A stretch of 12,106 nucleotides of DNA. It comes from Spirochaetia bacterium (GTDB lineage Bacteria; Spirochaetota; Spirochaetia; Treponematales; Treponemataceae). This document shows positions 1-6,646 of this stretch, piece after piece. The DNA lies in contig CAAGIZ010000157.1 of the NCBI GenBank assembly GCA_900770075.1, forward strand, positions 1-12,106, given 5' to 3'. A program made the translations under genes and the position numbers. The notes beneath the pieces are model-generated. The model was given only the letters and a program-made list of their open reading frames with translations. It made no database searches and had not been told where the DNA came from. The first letter of the stretch is position 1; each line of letters begins with the position of its first letter.

Positions 1-652
1 AAGCGGAAACTTCGGTAACCTTACCTCAGGACTGATTGCCCAGAAGATGGGGGCACCCATTACAGGCTTTGTAGCCGCAACAAATACAAACCGCACAATT
101 CCAGACTGGATTGCCACCGGCAGTTACCAGCCGCGTCCATCCGTAACGACATATGCAAACGCCATGGACGTAGGAGCACCAAGCAACTACGAGCGCATAG
201 CAGCACTCTATTCTCTGGATGAAGTGCGTAAATTCTTCGCCTCATACTGGCTGGATGACGCAGGAATAATGGCTTCCATAAAGGACTGTCACTTGAAGAC
301 AGGCTATACCATCGACCCTCACGGTGCCGTAGGCTGGAAAGCCTGGAGCGACATCAAAAACGGAGCCATGGCAGAACTTAAAGCCGGCAAAAAACACGAC
401 TACAACACACCGGGTCTTACACCAAACCTTCCGGAATGGGCAGACGATGTAGTTTCAAAGAGAAACGCAATCGGTGTTATCCTGGAAACAGCCCACCCTG
501 CAAAGTTCGGTCAGATTGTAGAAAAAGCCATCGGCTCAAAACCGTTGATACCGGAAAGGCTCGAAAAAGTCATGCGCCTGGAAGACAAGGCAATTCCTAT
601 GGAAAACGACTACAGCCTTTTCAAATCCTGGTTGCTTGAAAACTTAAAGTAG
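1..652 (+). CDS. thrC: Threonine synthase, C-terminal part (5' end outside window)
   Basis: Threonine synthase converts O-phosphohomoserine to threonine with pyridoxal phosphate, in the cytoplasm, as the last step of threonine synthesis. The frame is open from base 2, upstream of the first ATG at 47, and begins S-G-N-F-G-N-L-T-S-G. This is the Gly/Asn-rich loop that binds the cofactor phosphate in fold-type II enzymes and is typical of ThrC. It continues with A-A-T-N-T-N, then T-G-S-Y and S-N-Y-E-R, in the order seen in long (E. coli-type) threonine synthases. About 216 residues are present, roughly the C-terminal half; the catalytic lysine would lie upstream. It ends with TAG, one base from the stop of the convergent deaminase gene. 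I see no T-tract hairpin behind it. Confidence 0.9.
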   Translation, partial: SGNFGNLTSGLIAQKMGAPITGFVAATNTNRTIPDWIATGSYQPRPSVTTYANAMDVGAPSNYERIAALYSLDEVRKFFASYWLDDAGIMASIKDCHLKTGYTIDPHGAVGWKAWSDIKNGAMAELKAGKKHDYNTPGLTPNLPEWADDVVSKRNAIGVILETAHPAKFGQIVEKAIGSKPLIPERLEKVMRLEDKAIPMENDYSLFKSWLLENLK

Positions 653-653
653 C

Positions 654-1163
654 CTACATATTTTCGTAGGTCTGAAGGCAGTCTTCAAGGTGCTCGATTT
701 TTATACCTGCCTCTTCAAGCATCTTAAGGCTGTCGGCTTCGTCATGATAGTGCTTTTCGCAGACCACCCGCTTTATGCCGCAGTTTATCAAAAGCATTGC
801 ACAGGTTCTGCAGGGAGTCATCCGGCAGTATACAGTTCCGCCGTCAATTGAAATTCCCCTTTTCGCCGCCTGACAAATTGCGTTCTGCTCTGCATGAACA
901 GTGCGCACGCAATGCTGGCTTATGGTTCCGTCATTATGCAGCATTTTTTTCAGAAGATGCCCCTTTTCGTCGCAGTGGGGCAAACCGGCAGGACTTCCCA
1001 CATAGCCGGTCACAAGAATCTGGTTATCCCTGGCAATTACACACCCGGATCTTCCCCTGTCGCAGGTAGCCCTTTTTGCAATGGTCCTTGCCACTTCCAT
1101 AAAATATTCATCCCAGGTCGGCCGCACGTATTCCGCAGCCTTTACATCGTTTTTTTCGCTCAT
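654..1163 (-). CDS. dCMP deaminase (deoxycytidylate deaminase, ComEB-like)
   Basis: A 169-residue zinc enzyme expected to deaminate dCMP to dUMP, feeding dTMP synthesis. Both zinc motifs of the cytidine/dCMP deaminase family are present: H-A-E at residues 90-92 (His ligand and catalytic Glu) and P-C-R-T-C at 117-121 (two Cys ligands). The N-terminal R-P-T-W-D-E-Y-F at 14-21 and the G-S-P-A-G-L-P-H-C segment at 56-64 fit dCMP deaminase better than cytidine or tRNA deaminases. The frame is open upstream to 1271, but I chose the ATG at 1161-1163: the upstream stretch is Trp/Phe/Cys-rich and unlike the family. The start has only a weak AGG next to it and a -10 box 8 nt upstream, so it may be leaderless. 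The Bacillus homologue is called comEB, but no competence role is implied here. Confidence 0.9.
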   Translation of the reverse strand: MSEKNDVKAAEYVRPTWDEYFMEVARTIAKRATCDRGRSGCVIARDNQILVTGYVGSPAGLPHCDEKGHLLKKMLHNDGTISQHCVRTVHAEQNAICQAAKRGISIDGGTVYCRMTPCRTCAMLLINCGIKRVVCEKHYHDEADSLKMLEEAGIKIEHLEDCLQTYENM

Positions 1164-1171
1164 ACCTGTGG

Positions 1172-1200
1172 ATTTTATCAGATTTTCCAGAAAATCACAA
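1172..1200 (-). promoter_or_regulatory. Promoter of the dCMP deaminase gene, extended -10, possibly leaderless
   Basis: On the minus strand, TTGTGA (1195-1200) and TAAAAT (1172-1177) are separated by 17 bp, and the -10 is preceded by TG at the extended position (TGATAAAAT). The ATG begins 8 nt after the -10, so transcription would start at or next to the start codon. The -35 matches the consensus at 4 of 6 positions. Start site inferred, not shown. Confidence 0.5.
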
Positions 1201-1270
1201 ACAGCACCGTAAAAACTGTAAAAACACCACCAGTTAAACCGTTTCAAAAAACATCCCATCAAAAAAATCA

Positions 1271-1309
1271 AAAAAAAACTCCCCGGAACAAAAAAACAGT
1301 CCCGGGGAG
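1271..1309 (-). terminator. Rho-independent terminator of the purine permease gene
   Basis: Arms CTCCCCGG (1279-1286) and CCGGGGAG (1302-1309) form an 8-bp G+C-rich stem with a 15-nt loop. On the minus strand it is followed by an uninterrupted T-tract (1271-1278). It lies about 50 bp beyond the permease stop and upstream of the deaminase promoter, so it insulates the two genes. Confidence 0.85.
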
Positions 1310-1360
1310 CAGATAAATACCGCCCTTATTCAGGCAGTCCCAACAATTTTTTTTTCATGC

Positions 1361-2665
1361 CTAGATAGCCTTTATGGCAATGGCAAAGACAAACACAGCC
1401 GCAAGAATCCAGGTGATGAGAGGAACTTCCCTCGCCTTTTTCCCGGCAACCTTTGCAATAACGTAGGCAATCATACCAAAGGCAATTCCCTTGGAAATTG
1501 AATAGCTGAACGGCATCACAAGAATGGTAATAAAGGCCGGAATACCCTCAGTCAAGTCACCAAAATCAATAGAAGTAACGGACTGCATCATCAAAAAGCC
1601 CACAAAAATCAGGGCAGGAGCAGTGGCACAGGAAGGAACAAGGGCAAACAGAGGGGTAAAAAGAAGGGCCAGAAGGAACATACCTGCAGTAACCACAGAA
1701 GCAAGACCTGTTTTTGCACCGGCAGCAACACCGGCAGAAGATTCAACATAAGAAGTTACAGTAGAAGTACCAAGACAGGCACCGGCAACAGTTCCGACAG
1801 CATCCGCAAGGAGGGCATTTTTAACGTTCGGAATGTTTCCCTCTTCGTCTACAAGCTTAGCCTGTTCGGCAACACCCATCAAAGTTCCAATAGTGTCAAA
1901 CATATCGGTAAACAGGAAAGTAAAGAAAACAACAAAGAATTTTACCGAAAGAATACCGGCAAACTCAAACTTAAACAGGAAGGGAGCCTCAGGAACAGAA
2001 ACCGGCTTAAAGTTTTCGGGAATTACCGTAACCCCGAAAGGAATCCCGACCAAGGTGGTGGCAGCAATACCGATAAGAACGGCACCAGGCACTTTCAAAA
2101 TATAAAGAACGACAGTTATGATAAGACCGATAATCGCAACTATGGCAGAAACATTTTTCATGTCAAAGGCATTGAATCCGATTATGGTTCCGTTTTGATT
2201 TGTTACGATTCCGGCATTGTTAAGTCCGATTAAGGCAATAAAAAGTCCAATACCCACGGCAACCGCTTTTTTCATGGAAGAAGGAATTGATTTTATTATG
2301 GCTTCCCTCACACCAAAAAACGAAAGGACGATAAAAATTACGCCTTCAAACAGAACGGCAGTCAGGGCAAACCAGGGAGTACACCCCATCTGGCCGCAGA
2401 CCGTGTACGTAAAAAAAGCATTGAGTCCCATACCGGAAGCAAGGGCAACAGGCATGTTGGCAAAAAAAGCCATTACCAGAGTTGCAATCGCTGCAGAAAC
2501 CGCAGTAGCAGTAAATACGCCGCCAAAATTCAGTCCCTCAACACCACCGAGCATTCCGGGGTTTACAGCCAGAATGTAAGACATGGCAAGGAAAGTCGTA
2601 ATACCGCCGATGATTTCCCGGCCCACAGTAGAACCTTTTTCCTTGATTTTAAACAAAGAATCCAT
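1361..2665 (-). CDS. AzgA-type purine (adenine/guanine/hypoxanthine) permease
   Basis: A 434-residue inner-membrane carrier, almost wholly hydrophobic with about 12-14 membrane segments, expected to import purine bases by proton symport. Family marks of the AzgA/PbuG branch of nucleobase transporters are clear: G-M-G-L-N-A-F-F-T-Y at residues 78-87, F-T-D-M-F-D-T-I-G-T-L at 252-262, and G-T-S-T-V-T-S-Y-V-E-S-S-A-G at 299-312, followed by A-K-T-G-L. The start was placed at the ATG 2663-2665 because GGAGGT (2673-2678) sits 7 nt upstream; an in-frame ATG five codons earlier overlaps this binding site. The gene stands alone, with its own promoter and terminator. Which base it prefers cannot be told from the sequence. 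Confidence 0.92.
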   Translation of the reverse strand: MDSLFKIKEKGSTVGREIIGGITTFLAMSYILAVNPGMLGGVEGLNFGGVFTATAVSAAIATLVMAFFANMPVALASGMGLNAFFTYTVCGQMGCTPWFALTAVLFEGVIFIVLSFFGVREAIIKSIPSSMKKAVAVGIGLFIALIGLNNAGIVTNQNGTIIGFNAFDMKNVSAIVAIIGLIITVVLYILKVPGAVLIGIAATTLVGIPFGVTVIPENFKPVSVPEAPFLFKFEFAGILSVKFFVVFFTFLFTDMFDTIGTLMGVAEQAKLVDEEGNIPNVKNALLADAVGTVAGACLGTSTVTSYVESSAGVAAGAKTGLASVVTAGMFLLALLFTPLFALVPSCATAPALIFVGFLMMQSVTSIDFGDLTEGIPAFITILVMPFSYSISKGIAFGMIAYVIAKVAGKKAREVPLITWILAAVFVFAIAIKAI

Positions 2666-2694
2666 AAAAAAGACCTCCAAAAAAAACTTCTATC

Positions 2695-2721
2695 ATTATA
2701 GCACAGATTTTTTTCAGTCAA
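2695..2721 (-). promoter_or_regulatory. Promoter of the purine permease gene
   Basis: On the minus strand, a perfect TATAAT (2695-2700) is preceded by TGC (extended -10), with TTGACT (2716-2721) 15 bp upstream. The spacer is short, but the extended -10 can compensate. The predicted leader is only about 23 nt, too short for a purine riboswitch. Confidence 0.7.
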
Positions 2722-2809
2722 TCAAAAAAATGCACGATTTTACACGATTTATTGCACATTTTTATAGGGGCGGCATCTCCCCAAAAAGCAGCATATAAGA
2801 GTTTCGCAA

Positions 2810-2912
2810 AAGTTTTCCTGCCAACCGGCTGCTTCGGATTTGCTGGCGCGCATTGCCGGCTCCGCCGGCAACTAAAGTCCTCCGCATCCGGCGCAGAACC
2901 ACCTGTATGCGT
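2810..2912. repeat. G+C-rich palindromic block, REP-like, between permease and tRNA-Gly
   Basis: In otherwise A/T-rich spacer there is a G+C-rich block centred on a perfect hairpin: TTGCCGGC (2853-2860), loop TCC, GCCGGCAA (2864-2871). Short partial palindromes (CCGGCTGC, GGCGCGC, ATCCGGCGC) lie on either side. No credible gene or T-tract is attached, so it does not look like a terminator. It resembles dispersed intergenic palindromic repeats, but I see only one copy in this window. The rest of the 2722-2941 spacer holds nothing I can name. Confidence 0.4.
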
Positions 2913-2941
2913 TTTTTAACTCCGGCATAAAGAGTCAGCAT

Positions 2942-2972
2942 AAAAAAAGCCTCCCGAACTTCGGGAGGCTTT
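2942..2972 (-). terminator. Rho-independent terminator of tRNA-Gly
   Basis: A near-perfect hairpin with arms AAAGCCTCCCGAA (2946-2958) and TTCGGGAGGCTTT (2960-2972) lies 3 nt past the tRNA 3' end. On the minus strand it is followed by seven T residues (complement of 2942-2948). Confidence 0.9.
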
Positions 2973-2975
2973 CAG

Positions 2976-3048
2976 AGCGGTAGAAGGGAGTCGAACCCTC
3001 GTCATCAGCTTGGAAGGCTGAGATAATGAGCCGTTATATGACTACCGC
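2976..3048 (-). tRNA. tRNA-Gly (anticodon UCC)
   Basis: A 73-nt cloverleaf on the minus strand. Acceptor arms GCGGTAG and CTACCGC pair fully. The anticodon stem TCAGC/GCTGA closes the loop C-T-T-C-C-A-A, giving anticodon UCC (reads GGA). The T arm has GAGGG-TTCGACT-CCCTT (one G-U pair). The D stem is weak (3 pairs plus a mismatch). The discriminator base is U, as in bacterial tRNA-Gly. CCA is not encoded. It has its own promoter and terminator. Confidence 0.95.
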
Positions 3049-3063
3049 AGAACTTATGTATTT

Positions 3064-3092
3064 ATACTACCAAAACCACAGGAAACTGTCAA
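3064..3092 (-). promoter_or_regulatory. Promoter of tRNA-Gly
   Basis: A perfect -35 TTGACA (3087-3092) and TAGTAT (3064-3069) are separated by 17 bp on the minus strand. The -10 lies 15 nt upstream of the mature tRNA 5' end. Confidence 0.75.
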
Positions 3093-3132
3093 TACACTTT
3101 TTCCATATTTTTTGATTTTTTTCACTTTTTTT

Positions 3133-3138
3133 TATTTA
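3133..3138. repeat. Target-site duplication, left copy (TATTTA)
   Basis: TATTTA directly abuts the left element end at 3139, and the same 6 bases directly abut the right end at 7112-7117. Tests with 7 or 8 bases do not match, so the duplication is 6 bp. The A/T-rich surroundings make a chance match possible, but the rnc reconstruction supports it. Confidence 0.75.
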
Positions 3139-3188
3139 GCCCTAAATTCGAGTTTTAATTTTAGGGAAAGAATTCAATCTGCGCTGAA
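3139..3188 (+). repeat. Left IS end, outer copy (50-bp direct repeat)
   Basis: Fifty bases identical to 6597-6646 in the same orientation. The first 19 bases form the terminal inverted repeat that pairs with 7093-7111. It contains a small palindrome, CCCTAAA...TTTTAGGG, near its outer edge. The SLH gene stop codon lies 18 bp inside it. Confidence 0.9.
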
Positions 3189-3206
3189 TTCGTGGCTGTT
3201 GCAAAA

Positions 3207-5153
3207 TTAATCCGCCTTTACTGCAAAAAAGTTGATTTTCCGCGCATATAGCCGCTCGTTTGTGTATGGGTCTAAGACGGCAAATCTTTCGAGAACCGCA
3301 GCCGCAGCAGGTATTTCTGGAATGGAAAATGGCCGCCAGAAGCGTTCGTAATAGCGGTAATCAAGCTGGGTTGCCACCCCACAGTTTTGTAATTGAAAGT
3401 CATTTGTAGAATTACTAAGTTCAAGCTTGTCAGTATCTGACGGACCGCTCTGATACCAGCCGATATTCGGTGCGTCAAGGCTGTTGTTTGCTATGACCAA
3501 TGCCTGCTCAATTGTCAATGTTTCTTCCGGCAGGAATTTTGTTCTGCTTGAGCCTTCAACAAGTCCAAGAGCGTCCATAAACGCCGCCGCTTCTTTTGCC
3601 CAGTCTGCAATGCTTGCGTTGTCAGAATACCGGGCCAGTTTTGACTCATAAGGTGTGTAGCGGACATTTTTATTCTTTTTTGCGTACATTAAAGCCTGAT
3701 AAAAGAAAGTTGCAAGTTGCTGACGGTCAACTGCGCCGTCGGGGTTGAATTTGCCTTCCGAAGCTCCGCCGTAGATTCCAGCTCCTGCCGCCTTTAGCGC
3801 ATATTTGCTTTTTGTGTCGGAATATGTCTTTGACTTTGCAGACGAAACTGATTTTCCCGAAAGTTTTTCTGCAAGAGTTACCGCAATTGCGCTGGCCTGC
3901 AATCGTGTAAGAGGCTTTGTAAAATCGTCGCCTAGAACAGACTCGTCCACCAAGCCGTTTCTTGCAGCCCAGTAAACTCCGTCCTGAGCATTTTCGCTTA
4001 TCTTTGCTTTTACGTCCTTGCTTTTTGGAATAGCAAAAGACCACGGATTTAAATTGACTTTTGTTGAAACATCCAGTGCCTGTTCGTAGTTTTGACCGCC
4101 CTTCTTCCAGCTGTCTTTTTTTTGCTCCATGTACATATTGTACGCCGCTCTAACTTCCGGGGTATCCTTGTGTCCAGCAACATAACGAAAATACTCATAT
4201 GTAAAATCAACCAGATCAGACTCGCGCTTATTAATGCCGCACCATCTGCATGAAATATAGTAGACATTTTCTCCCTGTTTGTTTTTTCCGGCAAAGTTCT
4301 TGTCGGAAATGTCAAACCTTGCAAAATCGTGGGCAGGAGACTTAGGCACACCATCCGAGAATGTGTGCTTCGGATTATACTCGCACTTTCCGCACCATTT
4401 GCACGAATAATACCACTCATTTGGTTGCTGGCAGGTCATGTGCTGCTTCATGCGGCTTGCGGTATAGGCTTTTCCAGTGTATTCGTGACCGGGACACCAT
4501 TCTCTTGCGGCGGAGTCTCCTTTCTTGAATGCCTCGTACACATCACCGGAATAGACTTTTACAAAATATACAGGCGACAAAGGTTTTGAACTGTAGCTTA
4601 AAAGACCTTTAGGCAGTTCGCTTTCTGGCACGTAGATAGTGCAGAAACCGTTCATCATGCCGCCACTAAACCATAATTTATCTTTATATTTTATAAAGTC
4701 GTCCTTAGTCCCTGCTTGATATTCATCTTCAATAAGCTCAGACTGCAACTCATCTATAAAAGCCCAAACGTCAACTTGCGGGCTAAGCCAGACTTCCCTG
4801 ATATTTTGGAGGCAGTCATATATTTTCATATGTATTTGATGCAAATAACTTGCAGTGGCTGAAGGATAATCAACAAGCAGGCGTGTTATATTAAGAGACT
4901 CATCGCTGCGCAGTTTTGAATCATAAAACTTGTCGCCAAGGTCATCATATTCCTCGTTTGAAGTCAAAATCATCTCGTGCTCGTTCATTTTCCACCACAA
5001 GGAATCCGCCTGCTTTTCAGAGTAGATTTGCTTTTCTATAATCTCCTTATATGCGTTATCTATATATGTGGCAAGGTCTTTTGCTGAAGCAACGCTTACA
5101 AAAAAGCCTATAATCAAAGTTGAGAGACCGGTAATTTTAAAAGTCTTTTTCAT
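3207..5153 (-). CDS. Exported SLH-domain protein with two Cys-x2-Cys-Gly modules
   Basis: A 648-residue predicted exported protein of unknown function. The N-terminus (K-K, hydrophobic stretch 7-20, V-A-S-A before K25) is a signal peptide. Residues 25-200 are mixed helical and unrecognised. Two Cys motifs follow in similar settings: Y-Y-S-C-K-W-C-G-K-C (248-257) and Y-Y-I-S-C-R-W-C-G (298-306), with C220, H223, C241 and H263 around the first, suggesting metal-binding or disulphide modules. Three S-layer homology domains lie at about 384-430, 444-490 and 509-556, with the usual W-A, G-L/G-I and F-x-P pattern. In other bacteria SLH domains bind cell-wall polymers; the ligand in a spirochaete is unclear. 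The start has AAGGA 7 nt upstream. It is the second gene of an operon, 29 nt after the FGE-fold gene, and passenger DNA of the element. Confidence 0.85.
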   Translation of the reverse strand: MKKTFKITGLSTLIIGFFVSVASAKDLATYIDNAYKEIIEKQIYSEKQADSLWWKMNEHEMILTSNEEYDDLGDKFYDSKLRSDESLNITRLLVDYPSATASYLHQIHMKIYDCLQNIREVWLSPQVDVWAFIDELQSELIEDEYQAGTKDDFIKYKDKLWFSGGMMNGFCTIYVPESELPKGLLSYSSKPLSPVYFVKVYSGDVYEAFKKGDSAAREWCPGHEYTGKAYTASRMKQHMTCQQPNEWYYSCKWCGKCEYNPKHTFSDGVPKSPAHDFARFDISDKNFAGKNKQGENVYYISCRWCGINKRESDLVDFTYEYFRYVAGHKDTPEVRAAYNMYMEQKKDSWKKGGQNYEQALDVSTKVNLNPWSFAIPKSKDVKAKISENAQDGVYWAARNGLVDESVLGDDFTKPLTRLQASAIAVTLAEKLSGKSVSSAKSKTYSDTKSKYALKAAGAGIYGGASEGKFNPDGAVDRQQLATFFYQALMYAKKNKNVRYTPYESKLARYSDNASIADWAKEAAAFMDALGLVEGSSRTKFLPEETLTIEQALVIANNSLDAPNIGWYQSGPSDTDKLELSNSTNDFQLQNCGVATQLDYRYYERFWRPFSIPEIPAAAAVLERFAVLDPYTNERLYARKINFFAVKAD

Positions 5154-5182
5154 AGAATTTTCCTTATATAAAAATTAAGCGG

Positions 5183-6439
5183 CTATTTTTTAATAGATTT
5201 TTGAAGCTCTTTAACTTGCGAAAGCTCAAGCCCTAATCCAGCAGCAACGGCTTCAGCCGGAACACCGTCTGAAAGAAGATCTTTTGCCATAGATAGCTTT
5301 GTTTCTTCTGTTTCTTTTTCAGAGCGCGCTTTTCTTTTTTGATATTCCACTTTCTCTTTTTTAACTGCAGCTTCCTTGTTTGCAGACTGTTCTTCCACCT
5401 GCTTTTTTTGAGCCTGAGTGATTGTGCTTGTATCCGTGCGCACTACACGGAATCCAAAGATAGCAGTTGCGTCTTTATACGGCAAACGAAAGAATGGATT
5501 TTGAACAAGATCCTGCTCAGGAACTGTCCAAGCAGGATGCGTGTTCTCCCAAGAAGAAACAGTATACATTCCATTAAAAACCCCATAGTATCTTCCTTTT
5601 CCAGACCCCCAGTATCCGCCACGAAACCAGCTAACATGTCCAAGATCGTATGTAACAGGGTCTGTTGAACTAGTTTCAGTAAAATAATCCTTATCCATAC
5701 CACCCCAGCTTCCCCAGCACCATTCCTCCACGTTGCCAGTCATGTCGTAAAGTCCAAAAGCGTTAGGCTTCTTCTTTTTTACCTCATGAGTCTTATTGCG
5801 GCTGTTGCGGACATACCAGGCGTAATCAACAAGTTTTGACTCATCGTCCGTTCCGCTGTAGACATCTTTATCTAAAGAATTGTTTCCTGCCCTTGCGGCG
5901 TACTCCCACTCCGCTTCCGTAGGCAGGCGGTAGCCGTTCGCGTTCCAGTCGCATACAACATCAAACCAATCCCATCCCCAGTCATAATCTCTATCAAATG
6001 TCATTCTAGGGTTTACACCCCATTTGCTCGTGTCTGTACTGCCGTTTACTTTGTAGCAAGGTGTAAGCCCTTCCTTTATAGAACGCTTGTTGCAGTATTC
6101 AATCGCGTCAAACCAGCATACCCGCTCCACAGGGCGGTTTTCCTGAATCTCGCCCTTGTCCGGGTTGTTTTTGAATTTGCTCGGATATAAGCCTGTTATG
6201 TCTTTGTATTCTTTCTGCGTCACCTCGTGGTCGCACATATAAAAAGCCCTTGTAAGGTTGACAGTCTGAATTATTTCCTTGTCGTCAATTGTTGTGCGTT
6301 TGCTTTTTCTTTGAAATGAGCCTGCAGGAATTCTCACAAAGTCAGAAGCACCGCTCTGCGCATACACATTGTCTGCAAGCGCAAGCACCATAACCGCAAA
6401 CACGGCAAAAAGTTTTGAAATTTTCATTGTTCGTTTCAT
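5183..6439 (-). CDS. Exported formylglycine-generating-enzyme-fold (SUMF1-like) protein, catalytic Cys missing
   Basis: A 418-residue protein with a signal peptide (K-R-T-M-K, hydrophobic 9-22, V-Y-A at 25-27) and an FGE-sulfatase domain at about 33-334. Diagnostic parts are F-V-R-I-P-A-G-S-F (34-42), R-L-P-T-E-A-E-W-E-Y-A (171-181), G-L-Y-D-M-T-G-N-V-E-E-W (229-240), F-R-G-G-Y-W (272-277) and F-G-F-R-V-V-R (328-334). True FGEs have a Cys pair after the R-G-G-S/Y-W motif; here 278-334 has no Cys, so sulfatase activation is unlikely and a binding or structural role is more likely. A charged, probably coiled-coil stretch (341-385) and a helical tail (386-418: D-G-V-P-A-E-A-V-A-A-G-L-G-L) follow. 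First gene of the two-gene passenger operon. No clear Shine-Dalgarno; M5 is an alternative start. Confidence 0.85.
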   Translation of the reverse strand: MKRTMKISKLFAVFAVMVLALADNVYAQSGASDFVRIPAGSFQRKSKRTTIDDKEIIQTVNLTRAFYMCDHEVTQKEYKDITGLYPSKFKNNPDKGEIQENRPVERVCWFDAIEYCNKRSIKEGLTPCYKVNGSTDTSKWGVNPRMTFDRDYDWGWDWFDVVCDWNANGYRLPTEAEWEYAARAGNNSLDKDVYSGTDDESKLVDYAWYVRNSRNKTHEVKKKKPNAFGLYDMTGNVEEWCWGSWGGMDKDYFTETSSTDPVTYDLGHVSWFRGGYWGSGKGRYYGVFNGMYTVSSWENTHPAWTVPEQDLVQNPFFRLPYKDATAIFGFRVVRTDTSTITQAQKKQVEEQSANKEAAVKKEKVEYQKRKARSEKETEETKLSMAKDLLSDGVPAEAVAAGLGLELSQVKELQKSIKK

Positions 6440-6447
6440 AGAATATT

Positions 6448-6476
6448 ATTTTATCACTTAAAAACAAAATGCACAA
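6448..6476 (-). promoter_or_regulatory. Promoter of the passenger operon, extended -10, possibly leaderless
   Basis: On the minus strand, TTGTGC (6471-6476), 17 bp, then TAAAAT (6448-6453) with TG at the extended position. The ATG is 8 nt after the -10, in the same geometry as the dCMP deaminase gene. It lies inside the element, so the cargo brings its own promoter. Confidence 0.5.
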
Positions 6477-6501
6477 ACAAAAAGATTGCCACACGGATTG
6501 G

Positions 6502-6521
6502 AAAAGCCTAACGGCTTTTTT
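6502..6521 (+). terminator. Possible small terminator hairpin inside the element
   Basis: AAAAGCC (6502-6508), loop TAAC, GGCTTTT (6513-6519), then further T. The stem has only three G-C pairs. On the plus strand it has six T residues, but no gene ends nearby; on the minus strand it would sit just before the passenger promoter and could dampen readthrough from rnc and the transposase remnant. Confidence 0.35.
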
Positions 6522-6596
6522 ACAGCATGAATAGATTTATGCCATTCCCTTTCTTGACAAGGAAATCTGCCTAGCAAAAAGAGACTTTTTCTATTC

Positions 6597-6646
6597 GCCC
6601 TAAATTCGAGTTTTAATTTTAGGGAAAGAATTCAATCTGCGCTGAA
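6597..6646 (+). repeat. Left IS end, inner copy (50-bp direct repeat)
   Basis: Identical over all 50 bases to 3139-3188 and in the same orientation; identity stops sharply at both edges. Its inner side adjoins the transposase remnant, so this is the ancestral left end of the IS. The 6 bases before it (CTATTC) do not match TATTTA, so the inner IS has no duplication of its own. The spacer 6522-6596 holds nothing I can name. Confidence 0.9.

Noticed and set aside
653..670. CCTAC/GTAGG hairpin as a thrC terminator
   Set aside because: Only 5 bp, no T-tract on the plus strand, and it lies within deaminase codons.
1164..1271. N-terminal extension of the dCMP deaminase from an earlier ATG
   Set aside because: The 36 extra residues are Phe/Trp/Cys-rich, unlike the family, and would lie upstream of the best promoter.
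1524..2579. Plus-strand open frames opposite the permease
   Set aside because: They are shadows of a long coding region, lacking recognisable motifs and independent signals.
2666..2680. Earlier ATG of the purine permease
   Set aside because: Its first codons overlap the GGAGGT binding site that serves the ATG at 2665.
2666..2694. Purine riboswitch before the permease
   Set aside because: The clear promoter leaves a leader of only about 23 nt, too short for a riboswitch.
2976..3138. Integration of the element into tRNA-Gly
   Set aside because: The tRNA is intact and 90 bp away, no tRNA fragment is repeated at the other end, and there is no integrase; the ends are IS-type.
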